A stretch of 11,709 nucleotides of DNA from JAKBCQ01 sp021807585 (GTDB taxonomy: Bacteria > Planctomycetota > Planctomycetia > Isosphaerales > Isosphaeraceae), in contig DAHWFG010000433.1 in the NCBI GenBank assembly GCA_027325115.1, positions 1 to 11,709 on the forward strand, in the 5' to 3' direction. Below are positions 1-7,091 of the stretch, piece after piece. The notes under the pieces are model-generated. The model did no database searches. It was not told where the DNA came from and saw nothing but the letters and a program-made list of their open reading frames with translations. The stretch's first letter is position 1. Each line of letters starts with the position of its first letter. Position numbers and translations under genes: made by a program.

Positions 1-576
1 CGATCGGCTCGGGTTTTGAGAACATTGGGACGAGGCGACGAATCTCGCCGATGTTTCATTCGGGCGCGCGATGGCGACGCCTTTCCTCTCCGCGCCTCGA
101 CTTCGTTTCAACAGATGTATCGACTCGTTGCAAATGATCACGATGCGACGTTGATTGATTCTCAAAAACTTTTTGAAGCGATGACCGACGACGGTATTCT
201 CGACGATCGTCTCTTTATCGACGCGCAACATCCCGTGCTCGCGGCGCATGTCGCGCTCGCCGAGGCCGTTCTCGCCGCTCCCGCGTTGCGTCGTGTGATC
301 GGTCTTGAAACGACCCCTCCCGAACGGCTCGACGTTCGCGAGGTCGCCGAGCATTTCGGCGTCGTGGGTCGCGACGCGTGGTTTCGAGTCGCGATGCGAG
401 CCGGGCTCTTTTATGAAAAAACCGCCGAGATTCGGTTCGACCCGAGCGAACGTCGCACCAAGGCCGCGCGGTTCCTCGCCGCGGCGCGAGCCGTCGCCGC
501 GGGAACCCCCGCCGAATCGCTCGCAATCCCCGGACTCGGCGTCCCGTCACACGTTCACGGATCGGCGGATCAATGA
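1..576 (+). CDS. SGNH/GDSL-type hydrolase, C-terminal part (5' end outside window)
   Basis: The reading frame is open from the first base, so the real start lies upstream; the TTG at 16 is only an internal codon. What remains matches, end to end, the C-terminal ~190 residues of the next gene: a FIRARDGDAFPLR segment, an ILDDRLF stretch, the SGNH block V motif D-A-Q-H (Asp and His of the catalytic dyad/triad) followed by ALAEAVL, and a conserved tail with HFGVVG. Nearly half the aligned positions look identical by eye. The N-terminal membrane part and nucleophile serine expected from the paralogue are not visible here. The stop TGA overlaps the ATG of the downstream paralogue (ATGA), which suggests an operon with coupled translation. 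The substrate is unknown; related planctomycete proteins are usually annotated only as SGNH/GDSL hydrolase family. The relationship to the neighbour is certain, the biochemical role is not. Confidence 0.8.
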   Translation, partial: RSARVLRTLGRGDESRRCFIRARDGDAFPLRASTSFQQMYRLVANDHDATLIDSQKLFEAMTDDGILDDRLFIDAQHPVLAAHVALAEAVLAAPALRRVIGLETTPPERLDVREVAEHFGVVGRDAWFRVAMRAGLFYEKTAEIRFDPSERRTKAARFLAAARAVAAGTPAESLAIPGLGVPSHVHGSADQ

Positions 577-2501
577 AATCCAAGAACGACGGATTGTCGA
601 TTCCTGAACGCGTTTGCGATGAAGACGCCGCCGCCGCACGATTCGCTCCGGGGGCGAAAGCCGATTTCAAACTCGAACAAACCGCGGGGGAAATCCCCCT
701 CCGATCGATCGCTCATTTGTTCCATTCATACCGATATATTATCGGCGCCGCTTTATTGATCATGATCGCCCTCGGCGTTCGCGCAGTCGCGCCGCATTGG
801 TATCACGGGCTTTCAAAATCCACTAAACAACATGTTATTGATTATTTTTTATTCGTCGTCGGCTCGGCGTATCCGTTCTCGGTCGCGGCGGCTTCGATCA
901 CGGCGATCGCGCTTGCGCGTTCGGCGATCCGCGATCGACGCGACCGCATTCGTCGCGGAGTTGAATCTCGATATACCAAGATCAAGATTCGTCTGCTCGC
1001 CGCGTCGTTCGCGATCGTCGCGGGCGCCGCGCTCGCCGAGGCGGGTTCCGCGGCGTTTTGGAACTGGAAGCATCGATCTCCCTCCCCTCTCGCTTTTCGC
1101 TCGATCACACGCCGATCGAACAATCAATCGAGGACGATCGCCGATCGCGACGTGCACGTCGTCGTCGTCGGCGGATCGTCCGCCGCGGGATATCCCTTTG
1201 ACGAAACTTTTTCGATCGGCCGAATCGTCGCCTGGGAACTCCAGCCGTATTTTCACGGGCGCAACGTCCGCGCCGTCGTCCTCGCGAGGCAAGGCGCCAC
1301 GCTCGAATCGCAACATAAAACACTCGCCGAGTTCGCCGAAAAACCCGACGTGCTTATTATTTACATCGGCGATAATGAGTATATTAGCCGATTTGAATGG
1401 AAACGAACCGTACGTCCCAAGGCCGAACTCGCGTGGCCCGGCGGCTTGACGCGTCCGGGAGAACTCGAAGCGATTTTCGATCGACTCGCTCGCGTTTCGC
1501 GCTTTGAAAAACTGGTGCGCGAGGCGATCGATCGCAATCGGCTCGACTCGTTGCCGCCGATCGGCGCGACGCGCGAACTCGTCGATCTTCCTCCGTGCGA
1601 CGAGGATGAGACCGCGGCTCTTCACGCCGATTTTCGGGCCCGACTCGAAGCGATCGTCGCGTTCGCGATCGAAGCGGGGGCGATTCCAATTTTGATCAGT
1701 CCCTGCGGCAACGACGCCGACTTCGAACCCAATCGCTCGATCCTCAAGGGCCCTTATTCCGACGCCTCGTGGCGGAAAGCAATCGCCGCTCGATTCGCCG
1801 AGACGCTACAGCTCGAACGATCCGATCCCAATCGCTCCGCCGAGCTTTATCGCAAGCTGCTTGACGAACATCCCGAATTCGCCGAGGCGCATTATCGCAT
1901 CGCAACGATCGCTCGCGGCTCGGGAGACGCGAAAACCGCCGCAAGTCACTTCATTTCGGCTCGCAATCTCGACGGCTTCCCGTTTCGTTGCGCAGAACCG
2001 TTCCGAACGATTTATCGCGCCGTCGCCGCCGAACGGCGCGTCCCTCTAATCGACGCACAAAATCTTTTTGAATCGTTGGTTCCCGACGCGATCCTCGACG
2101 ACCGCCTTTTCATGGACGGAGTGCACCCCTCGGTTTCGGGACAGGTCGCTCTCGCCGAGGCCGTGCTCGCTCAACTGTTCGCTCTCCGCTTCCAGAACGT
2201 CCTCGCGGGAGACCCTCCCAAACTCGACTCCCGCCAAATCGCGCGTCGATTCGGCGTCGTCGGACCCGCCGTCTGGAAAAAGATAATCATGCGATCGCAT
2301 AAATATTATATCGCGGCCGCGGGGGTTCGGTACGATCCCCTGGCGCGGGTGGAGAAGGCCAAACGATATTTTGACGCCTCGGATCGAATCGCCCGCGGCG
2401 AGACGCCCGAGGATATCACGATCCCCGACATCGAACTCGCCCGCGAAAACGACGCCGACGCGGATCGGTCGGCGAAAAAAGCCCGATCGGCCAACGATTA
2501 A
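573..2501 (+). CDS. Membrane-anchored SGNH/GDSL-type hydrolase with TPR-like insert
   Basis: A 642-residue protein. Three hydrophobic segments (about 54-72, 88-115 and 137-163) anchor the N-terminus. The SGNH fold follows: block I GGSSAAG (200-206, candidate nucleophile Ser202), block II-like ARQGA (238-242), block III GDNE (266-269, Asn268) and block V D-G-V-H (515-518, Asp515 and His518). Between blocks III and V, about residues 405-470 form an alpha-helical TPR-like insert (SAELYRKLLDEHPEFAEAHYRIA). The tail after 540 is shared with the upstream paralogue. The ATG overlaps the previous stop (ATGA) and only a weak GGCGGA precedes it, so translational coupling is likely. In this family the fold usually supports esterase, acylesterase or acyltransferase chemistry on cell-surface glycans; that is family knowledge, and the substrate cannot be read here. 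GDNE instead of GxND is a variant seen in related large SGNH proteins. Convergent with the DUF5989 gene. Confidence 0.85.
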   Translation: MKSKNDGLSIPERVCDEDAAAARFAPGAKADFKLEQTAGEIPLRSIAHLFHSYRYIIGAALLIMIALGVRAVAPHWYHGLSKSTKQHVIDYFLFVVGSAYPFSVAAASITAIALARSAIRDRRDRIRRGVESRYTKIKIRLLAASFAIVAGAALAEAGSAAFWNWKHRSPSPLAFRSITRRSNNQSRTIADRDVHVVVVGGSSAAGYPFDETFSIGRIVAWELQPYFHGRNVRAVVLARQGATLESQHKTLAEFAEKPDVLIIYIGDNEYISRFEWKRTVRPKAELAWPGGLTRPGELEAIFDRLARVSRFEKLVREAIDRNRLDSLPPIGATRELVDLPPCDEDETAALHADFRARLEAIVAFAIEAGAIPILISPCGNDADFEPNRSILKGPYSDASWRKAIAARFAETLQLERSDPNRSAELYRKLLDEHPEFAEAHYRIATIARGSGDAKTAASHFISARNLDGFPFRCAEPFRTIYRAVAAERRVPLIDAQNLFESLVPDAILDDRLFMDGVHPSVSGQVALAEAVLAQLFALRFQNVLAGDPPKLDSRQIARRFGVVGPAVWKKIIMRSHKYYIAAAGVRYDPLARVEKAKRYFDASDRIARGETPEDITIPDIELARENDADADRSAKKARSAND

Positions 2502-2534
2502 CCCGAACGAGGCGATCAATCGCGTATCGGATTA

Positions 2535-2560
2535 CTCTTTTGTTAACATGATTAAAAGAG
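2535..2560. terminator. Weak AT-rich hairpin between convergent genes
   Basis: The arms CTCTTTT (2535-2541) and AAAAGAG (2554-2560) are perfect complements around a 12-nt loop. The dyad lies in the 50-bp gap between the SGNH gene and the convergent DUF5989 gene and overlaps the TAA of the latter. Its position suits a shared bidirectional terminator, but the stem is A/T rich and the loop is long, so this is tentative. Confidence 0.3.
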
Positions 2561-2890
2561 CGTGTAAAGAAACGGCGCCACCGAGGTCGTCGAAAGCGCG
2601 ATCAAGATTCCAAACAATGCCAGCATGATCAAAATCGGCGCGAGCCACCATTTTTTGTTATGAACCAAAAAGTCGAAGAGCTCGGCGACGAGGCTCGGAT
2701 CGCTCCCGCGAGCCAATTCGTCGAAACTCGGCGGCTTGGCCGCGGCCGCCGGGTGAACTTGCGACGCGCGATCGCCGGACGCCGAATCGGCAATCCCGTT
2801 CGATTCGAGGGGTGTCGATTTCGCCCCGTCCGAAAAGTGACCGCTCGCCGATTGATCGACATCGTCCGCGGTCGGTTTATCTTCAGACAT
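2552..2890 (-). CDS. DUF5989 family membrane protein
   Basis: A 112-residue protein. About 60 N-terminal residues are hydrophilic, Ser/Asp/Ala-rich and probably disordered. Then come LVAELFDFLVHNKKWW, a single transmembrane helix (about 82-102) and the C-terminal signature SVAPFLYTLF. The K-K-W-W entry to the helix and FLYTLF ending are hallmarks of DUF5989, whose members are usually only about 50-60 residues; here the extra length is the acidic N-terminal tail. The family has no assigned biochemical role. From memory it occurs near carbamoyltransferases and SGNH-type proteins and resembles SxtK of saxitoxin clusters; no carbamoyltransferase is visible here. The ATG has a good ribosome site (GAGGGGG, 8 nt upstream) and a TATAAT box about 47 nt upstream. 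It lies 185 bp downstream of the M48 protease on the same strand. Confidence 0.75.
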   Translation of the reverse strand: MSEDKPTADDVDQSASGHFSDGAKSTPLESNGIADSASGDRASQVHPAAAAKPPSFDELARGSDPSLVAELFDFLVHNKKWWLAPILIMLALFGILIALSTTSVAPFLYTLF

Positions 2891-2936
2891 CGACCGATCC
2901 CCCTCGTCGAAAGCCGTTTCCTCTTCGCCAAGGCTT

Positions 2937-2942
2937 ATTATA
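2937..2942 (-). promoter_or_regulatory. Candidate -10 box (TATAAT) for the DUF5989 gene
   Basis: On the minus strand a perfect TATAAT lies about 47 nt before the DUF5989 start codon, in the 185-bp gap after the M48 gene. No good -35 hexamer is visible 16-18 nt upstream, so this is a candidate only. It would make the DUF5989 gene at least partly independent of the protease gene. Confidence 0.35.
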
Positions 2943-3075
2943 CTCGCACAGACCGACGACTCCCAGACTCGAGCCGCGATCGCTCTCCGATCAAATCCAA
3001 TCGCAAAAAGCGCGGCGGGGAGTGAGCGAAATCGGCACGATCGGCGTCGGTTGAAATCGGTCCCCCGGCGGGCGG

Positions 3076-4422
3076 TTATTTGTCGGCTCGATCATGAAAG
3101 TACGCTTTGTAAACAAGCGGCGCCCCCGTTTCCCAGGGGCGGTAATCTTGGCAAAAGTCAATTCGTTCGCCGATCGTCGGGTGCGACGAGCGCCACAACT
3201 TGTAAAGCGACCCTGGGCGGGGATTTCCCAGGTTCTCGGCCTGAAGTTTGACGAACGCCGAAGCCCCCGCGCGATTATCGCGGGTGATTTCGATCGCGAA
3301 CCGATCGGCCTCATGCTCGATCGATCGCGAAAACACGTTCCAGACCGGCGCTCCCAATAAGTTGAAAACCGTCAAAAGCGCCGCGATGATCGGAGTCGCC
3401 GCGACGTCGAGCGGAGATCGCAACCCAAGTGCGCCCCCACACACGCGATAAATCGCGTTCAATGATCGATCGAGCAGAAATAGAATGACAAACGTCCCCG
3501 TCGAGAGTGCGGCCAGAATGTAAAACATATGATGCAACACATAATGACCCATTTCATGAGCCATAACGAAAAGAGTCTCGCGTTCATCAAGCCGTTTGAG
3601 CAGCGTATCCCAAAGAACGATCCGCTTGGTGGCGCCGAGCCCCGTCACATATGCGTTAACTTTATTGGTGTCGACGCTTTTCTCGACCTCGAACACCCGG
3701 CTCCCCTCGATTCCGGCCTCGCTCGCGAGCGCGAGAATCTTTGCTTCGAGCGCCTTGTCGCGCATCGGCCGAAACGTGTTGAAAAGCGGAGCGATCCAGA
3801 TCGGATTGACGAGAATCGTCGCGGCGTAAAATGGAATCGCGGCGAATCCCGCGTAAAGCCACCAGCGACGCGGCGATTTCCGCATCAACCAAAACGGAAT
3901 CCAGCCGATCAGCGCGGAGACGACGACCGCGATCGCCACGCCGATCGCCTGATCGCTCGCCCACTTGGCCAACGTCTGACGCGTCAAACCGTACGCGTGC
4001 TCGCGGACGAATCCCGTATAATAATCGAGCGGCAGATCCAATATTGTTGATATAACAAGATAAAGAATGAGATAACCGATGATTTCTCCGACCGGAAATC
4101 GACCGATCTTGGTCGCGATTTTTCGGAGCCGAGCCGAGAGGCCCGAAAACGCGATCGCGAGCGGGATGAGAACCCCCGAAATCTGTCCGACAATCCAAAG
4201 GACGTTACCCGACCGGTAATATTGTAGCGCGCGTTGAGAGGGACGAGGAACCTCCACTCTGCCGGCGGAAGCACGAGGCGCGTTTGAGACGTTTGACGTG
4301 ATCGAATCGCTCGTCGGTCGTGCGATCGCGGTCTTCTCAACGTCGTTCGCCTGAGCCGAGACCAGGAAAAGGCAAATCACCAGAACGACGCATCCCAGGC
4401 GATTGACGCCGGCGAAAGACAA
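3076..4422 (-). CDS. M48 family zinc metalloprotease (Ste24/CAAX-protease-like), exported
   Basis: From a TTG at 4422 this is a 448-residue protein; the frame stays open to an ATG at 4536 (486 residues, numbering used below). The HExxH motif is HEMGH (327-331) and the third zinc ligand is Glu407 in E-H-E-A-D. A conserved SHPTIGERI lies at 451-459. Hydrophobic segments at about 112-132, 150-170, 196-218, 225-250, 337-356 and 380-395 match the membrane-embedded Ste24/HtpX architecture. I prefer the TTG for three reasons. GAGGA lies 7 nt before it. It gives an ideal signal peptide (LGCVVLVICLFLVSAQA, cleavage after AQA). The 114 bp upstream contain a terminator-like hairpin and no ribosome site for the ATG. 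Family members degrade or process membrane-associated proteins; the bacterial substrate is unknown. It lies downstream of the Hpt gene on the same strand. Confidence 0.88.
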   Translation of the reverse strand: MSFAGVNRLGCVVLVICLFLVSAQANDVEKTAIARPTSDSITSNVSNAPRASAGRVEVPRPSQRALQYYRSGNVLWIVGQISGVLIPLAIAFSGLSARLRKIATKIGRFPVGEIIGYLILYLVISTILDLPLDYYTGFVREHAYGLTRQTLAKWASDQAIGVAIAVVVSALIGWIPFWLMRKSPRRWWLYAGFAAIPFYAATILVNPIWIAPLFNTFRPMRDKALEAKILALASEAGIEGSRVFEVEKSVDTNKVNAYVTGLGATKRIVLWDTLLKRLDERETLFVMAHEMGHYVLHHMFYILAALSTGTFVILFLLDRSLNAIYRVCGGALGLRSPLDVAATPIIAALLTVFNLLGAPVWNVFSRSIEHEADRFAIEITRDNRAGASAFVKLQAENLGNPRPGSLYKLWRSSHPTIGERIDFCQDYRPWETGAPLVYKAYFHDRADK

Positions 4423-4484
4423 AATCCGATCCTCGGTGATCGGTCCCCGGTTTCGCCGGCGGATCGTCGCGTCAAAGCACGCCG

Positions 4485-4504
4485 AAAAGAAACCGCTCGG
4501 TTTC
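4485..4504 (-). terminator. Terminator-like hairpin between Hpt and M48 genes
   Basis: Read on the minus strand, GAAACCG and CGGTTTC are perfect 7-nt complements around AG (in practice a 6-bp stem with a 4-nt loop), followed directly by TTTT. It lies 74-93 bp beyond the Hpt stop and 63 bp before the TTG proposed as the M48 start. It could end the Hpt transcript. If the M48 gene began at the ATG 4536 the hairpin would sit inside its coding region. Confidence 0.45.
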
Positions 4505-4560
4505 GTCAAAACAATCTTAAACATGATATTATCCATTTATTTTACTAATAAAGATACCAA

Positions 4561-4575
4561 GATACATATTGTATC
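4561..4575. promoter_or_regulatory. Inverted repeat GATACA-TAT-TGTATC
   Basis: A perfect 6-bp dyad with a 3-bp spacer sits directly after the Hpt stop codon, in an AT-rich stretch (about 4521-4575) that contrasts with the GC-rich genes around it. A related half-site GATACC lies at 4553-4558. The shape fits a dimeric regulator's operator in front of the M48 gene; it could equally be a 3'-end structure of the Hpt transcript or chance. Confidence 0.25.
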
Positions 4576-4577
4576 GC

Positions 4578-4928
4578 TTAGGGATTGACGACGGGCCGAT
4601 CGAGCGCCTCGAAAAGCCGGGCCGATCGTTCGATCAAGAGATCGGTCGCGTCGCGCGCCGAATCGACGTCGCCGGCGAGCGCGGCCTCTTCGATCGCGAG
4701 CGCGGTCGAAGCGAGCGATGCGGCGCCGATCGTCAGGCAAATCCCTTTGAGCGTATGCGCCGAGCGGACGAGCAAAACAAGTTCGCCGCGATCGATCGCA
4801 TCGAGAATCTCGGCGATCCGCTTCGCCGCGTCGACGTGAAACGACGCCCGCACCTCGGCGAACAAATGGGGATCTCCCCGACACAAATCCAGCATCCATT
4901 TTGGATCGAAATCCTTCGATTCGCCCAT
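4578..4928 (-). CDS. Hpt domain phosphotransfer protein
   Basis: A 116-residue, single-domain protein. The phosphoacceptor motif is AHTLKGICLTIGA, with His58 as the predicted phosphorylated residue and the usual following Lys-Gly. The surrounding helices (LFAEVRASFHVDAAKRIAEI before, ASLASTALAIEEAALAGD after) fit the four-helix Hpt bundle. Hpt proteins shuttle phosphoryl groups between response-regulator receiver domains and hybrid histidine kinases in the cytoplasm. No kinase or receiver protein is in this window, so the partner is unknown. I chose the ATG at 4928, preceded by GAGCGGA, over the in-frame GTG at 4970, which has no ribosome site. The M48 protease gene lies downstream on the same strand, but a hairpin separates them. 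Confidence 0.85.
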   Translation of the reverse strand: MGESKDFDPKWMLDLCRGDPHLFAEVRASFHVDAAKRIAEILDAIDRGELVLLVRSAHTLKGICLTIGAASLASTALAIEEAALAGDVDSARDATDLLIERSARLFEALDRPVVNP

Positions 4929-5063
4929 GATCGTCCGCTCAGTCGTCGTCTCGTCGAACTGGAAGAACACGAGATACGCCGACCGATGATCGGCGGCTCG
5001 CTCTCGGCCGTCAAGCTCCCCCGCGCCAAAACATCAACAAAATATCATGATCATTAAAAATTA

Positions 5064-5091
5064 TTGTTCTTTCAAATCAGCATTTAATAAT
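5064..5091 (+). promoter_or_regulatory. Candidate promoter for ilvN
   Basis: TTGTTC (5064-5069) and AATAAT (5086-5091) are separated by 16 bp inside the only AT-rich part of the gap. Transcription from here would start near 5098 and give a leader of about 265 nt. The match is by consensus only. Confidence 0.3.
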
Positions 5092-5254
5092 CCTCTCGGC
5101 ATCCGTTGGGCGATCGTCGTCGCGGTCGATCGGGTCGATTCGTGAGCGGCGAGGATTCGGCGTTTCGGCGTCGTAGGGTCGAAAGGGATCGGTGAGCGAA
5201 CCTCGGCGTGAGCGGCTCGTGTCGGAGTGTTCGTCGCTTGCGATCCGCTCTCCC

Positions 5255-5281
5255 GGTCGTTACTCTGTGAAACGACCTTTT
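5255..5281 (+). terminator. Intrinsic-terminator-like hairpin in the ilvN leader
   Basis: GGTCGTT (5255-5261) and AACGACC (5271-5277) form a perfect 7-bp stem around a 9-nt loop, immediately followed by TTTT (5278-5281), 82 nt before the ilvN start. No gene on the plus strand ends upstream of it, so it lies in the leader and could act as an attenuator. A second GC-rich hairpin follows (GGCGCG 5285-5290 with CGCGCC 5298-5303), and the T run can pair with GACGAAA (5310-5316). No leader peptide rich in Ile, Leu or Val was found. Confidence 0.4.
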
Positions 5282-5363
5282 GTCGGCGCGCGGGCGTCGC
5301 GCCTGATCGGACGAAACAGATATCGCGAGCGATCGATCGTCTCGCCGTGCGAGGTTTTGTTAG

Positions 5364-5945
5364 ATGTCGAGCGAAGAGCCGCGGAAAACTTCGAGAAGGA
5401 TGCGACACGTTTTGTCGGCGCTGGTTCAAAATCAACCCGGCGTTCTGGCGCACGTATCGGGAATGTTCGCGTCCCGCGGCTTCAATATCGATAGCCTCGC
5501 GGTCGGCGAAACCGAGGATCCGCATCTCTCGCGAATCACCTTCGTGGTGATGGGAGACGATCGCGTTCTCGATCAGATCCGCAAGCAACTCGAGAAGATC
5601 GTCACCGTGGTGAAGGTGATCGACATCTCGCGTGAAGACTTCGTCGAGCGCGACCTGATGCTGATCCAGGTCGACGCTCCCGCCGACCGACGCGGCGAAA
5701 TCCGCGGCCTGGCTCAAGATTTCCGCGGTCGAATCGTCGACGTCGGTCCCGAACAAATGATGATCGAAGTCTCGGGCCCTGAAAAAAAGATCGAGGCCTT
5801 TATCGAACTCGTTCGACCCTACGGGATTCGCCAATTGGCTCGAACGGGACGGATCGCTCTCGTACGCGACAGCCTCTTCAGCGATGCGGCGCCCGACGAG
5901 CCCGACGAAGCCGAGGCCGCGATCGTCGGCCACTCGAACCTGTAA
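5364..5945 (+). CDS. ilvN: Acetolactate synthase (AHAS) small regulatory subunit
   Basis: A 193-residue protein. An N-terminal ACT domain covers about 14-88, opening with HVLSALVQNQPGVLAHVSGMF and ASRGFNIDSLAVGETED, the effector-binding signature of IlvN/IlvH. The C-terminal small-subunit domain follows (ERDLMLIQV, FRGRIVDV, IELVRPYGIRQLARTGRIAL). The protein stimulates the catalytic IlvB subunit and gives valine feedback inhibition in the first common step of branched-chain amino acid synthesis, in the cytoplasm. It is somewhat longer than the usual 160-180 residues because of a charged N-terminus and an acidic C-terminal tail. GAGG lies 9 nt before the ATG. ilvB is not adjacent, which is unusual compared with the common ilvBN pair; ilvC follows after 130 bp on the same strand. 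Confidence 0.95.
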   Translation: MSSEEPRKTSRRMRHVLSALVQNQPGVLAHVSGMFASRGFNIDSLAVGETEDPHLSRITFVVMGDDRVLDQIRKQLEKIVTVVKVIDISREDFVERDLMLIQVDAPADRRGEIRGLAQDFRGRIVDVGPEQMMIEVSGPEKKIEAFIELVRPYGIRQLARTGRIALVRDSLFSDAAPDEPDEAEAAIVGHSNL

Positions 5946-5987
5946 TCGCACACAAGCACGCGACGATCGAACGCGTTTCGGCGAAAT

Positions 5988-6002
5988 CTCGCAACCTGCG
6001 AG
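5988..6002 (+). other. Small hairpin between ilvN and ilvC
   Basis: CTCGCA and TGCGAG are perfect complements around ACC. No T run follows, so it is not a terminator; it may stabilise or separate the two messages, or mean nothing. Confidence 0.25.
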
Positions 6003-6075
6003 CGTCGCTAATTTCCAGTTTTGCGTGATTGATTGCTTTTTGATTTGAACAAGTTTTATCGCAAAGGGTTTTTGG

Positions 6076-7080
6076 ATGCCGGCGACGATTTATTACGACC
6101 AGGACGCCGACCTGAGTTTGCTTAAAAACAAGACGATCGCGATCATCGGCTACGGCAGCCAGGGACACGCGCAGGCCCAGAATCTGCGCGATTCGGGTTG
6201 CCGCGTCGTCGTCGGTCAACGGCCGGGATCGGCGAATTACGACCTCGCGATCAAAGACGGCTTCAAGCCCGTTTCGGCCGCCGAAGCCGCCGAAGCGGGC
6301 GATCTTGTGAACATCCTTTTGCCCGACGAGGTTCAGGCCGAAGTTTACACGCGCGACGTCAAACCCCACCTCAAACCCGGGAATCTGCTCCTTTGCTCGC
6401 ACGGGTTCAACATCCATTTCGGCCAGGTCGTGCCTCCCGAAGGGGTCGATAGCGCGCTCGTGGCGCCCAAAGGCCCGGGCCACCTTGTCCGTAGCGAATT
6501 CGTCAAAGGGGGCGGCGTTCCATGCCTGATCGCCGTCGGCGACGGCTGCACCGCGCAGGGCAAAGCGCTCGCTCTCGCTTACGCCAAGGGAATCGGCGGA
6601 ACGCGCGGCGGCGTGCTCCAAACGACGTTCGCCGAGGAAACCGAGACCGATCTCTTCGGCGAGCAGGTCGTCCTCTGCGGCGGAGTGAGCGCGCTCGTCA
6701 AAATGGCGTTCGAAACGCTCCTCGAAGCCGGATATCAACCTGAAAGCGCTTATTTCGAATGCATGCACGAGCTTAAGTTGATCGTCGACCTGATGTATCA
6801 AGGCGGGCTCAATTACATGCGCTATAGCATCTCGAACACCGCCGAATTCGGCGATTACACGCGGGGCCCTCGAATCATCACCGAGCAAACACGCGTCGAA
6901 ATGAAAAAGATCTTGCACGAGATCCGCTCGGGCCAGTTCGCCCGCGAATGGATCCTCGAAAACAAGGCGAATCGACCCGTCTTCAACGCCTTGAGACGGC
7001 AAGATCGCGATCACCCCGTCGAACAGGTCGGCAAGAGACTCCGCGCCCTCATGACCTGGATCGATTCCAAGGTCGTTTAA
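6076..7080 (+). CDS. ilvC: Ketol-acid reductoisomerase, class I
   Basis: A 334-residue protein, the normal length of the short (class I) enzyme. The Rossmann motif is GYGSQGHAQAQNLRDSG (25-41). The cofactor loop GQRPGSANYD carries the Arg and Ser that usually go with NADPH. The active-site His109 (SHGFNIHF), APKGPGHLVR (130-139), the Mg-binding ETETDLFGEQ (Asp192, Glu196) and CMHELKLIVDL (Glu228, Glu232), and SNTAEFGDY (253-261) are all present, so the enzyme should be active. It converts acetolactate or acetohydroxybutyrate to the dihydroxy acids of valine and isoleucine synthesis. AAAGGG lies 7 nt before the ATG. It follows ilvN by 130 bp and precedes a ferredoxin gene by 11 bp. An open antisense frame across the whole gene reflects codon bias only. 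Confidence 0.97.
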   Translation: MPATIYYDQDADLSLLKNKTIAIIGYGSQGHAQAQNLRDSGCRVVVGQRPGSANYDLAIKDGFKPVSAAEAAEAGDLVNILLPDEVQAEVYTRDVKPHLKPGNLLLCSHGFNIHFGQVVPPEGVDSALVAPKGPGHLVRSEFVKGGGVPCLIAVGDGCTAQGKALALAYAKGIGGTRGGVLQTTFAEETETDLFGEQVVLCGGVSALVKMAFETLLEAGYQPESAYFECMHELKLIVDLMYQGGLNYMRYSISNTAEFGDYTRGPRIITEQTRVEMKKILHEIRSGQFAREWILENKANRPVFNALRRQDRDHPVEQVGKRLRALMTWIDSKVV

Positions 7081-7091
7081 CGAGGCGAACA

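Larger units (their letters stand above)
4929..5363. other. Divergent intergenic region and ilvN leader
   Basis: This 435-bp stretch separates the divergent Hpt and ilvN genes. I find no credible gene. It holds an AT-rich part (about 5031-5092, including the palindrome ATGATCAT at 5047-5054) where promoters for both directions would fit, then a GC-rich leader of about 265 nt before ilvN with the hairpins listed separately. Confidence 0.6.

Noticed and set aside
849..1625. 258-residue minus-strand frame antisense to the SGNH gene
   Set aside because: Arg/Asp-rich translation typical of shadow frames in CGATCG-rich DNA; the plus-strand gene carries real motifs.
5192..5494. 100-residue plus-strand frame with a GTG start after AAAGGG, a possible leader peptide
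   Set aside because: It runs 131 bp into ilvN in another frame, is Arg-rich and lacks runs of Ile, Leu or Val codons.
5061..5951. 296-residue minus-strand frame across the ilvN leader and ilvN
   Set aside because: Mostly antisense to ilvN; the rest shows no recognisable domain and no ribosome site at the start.
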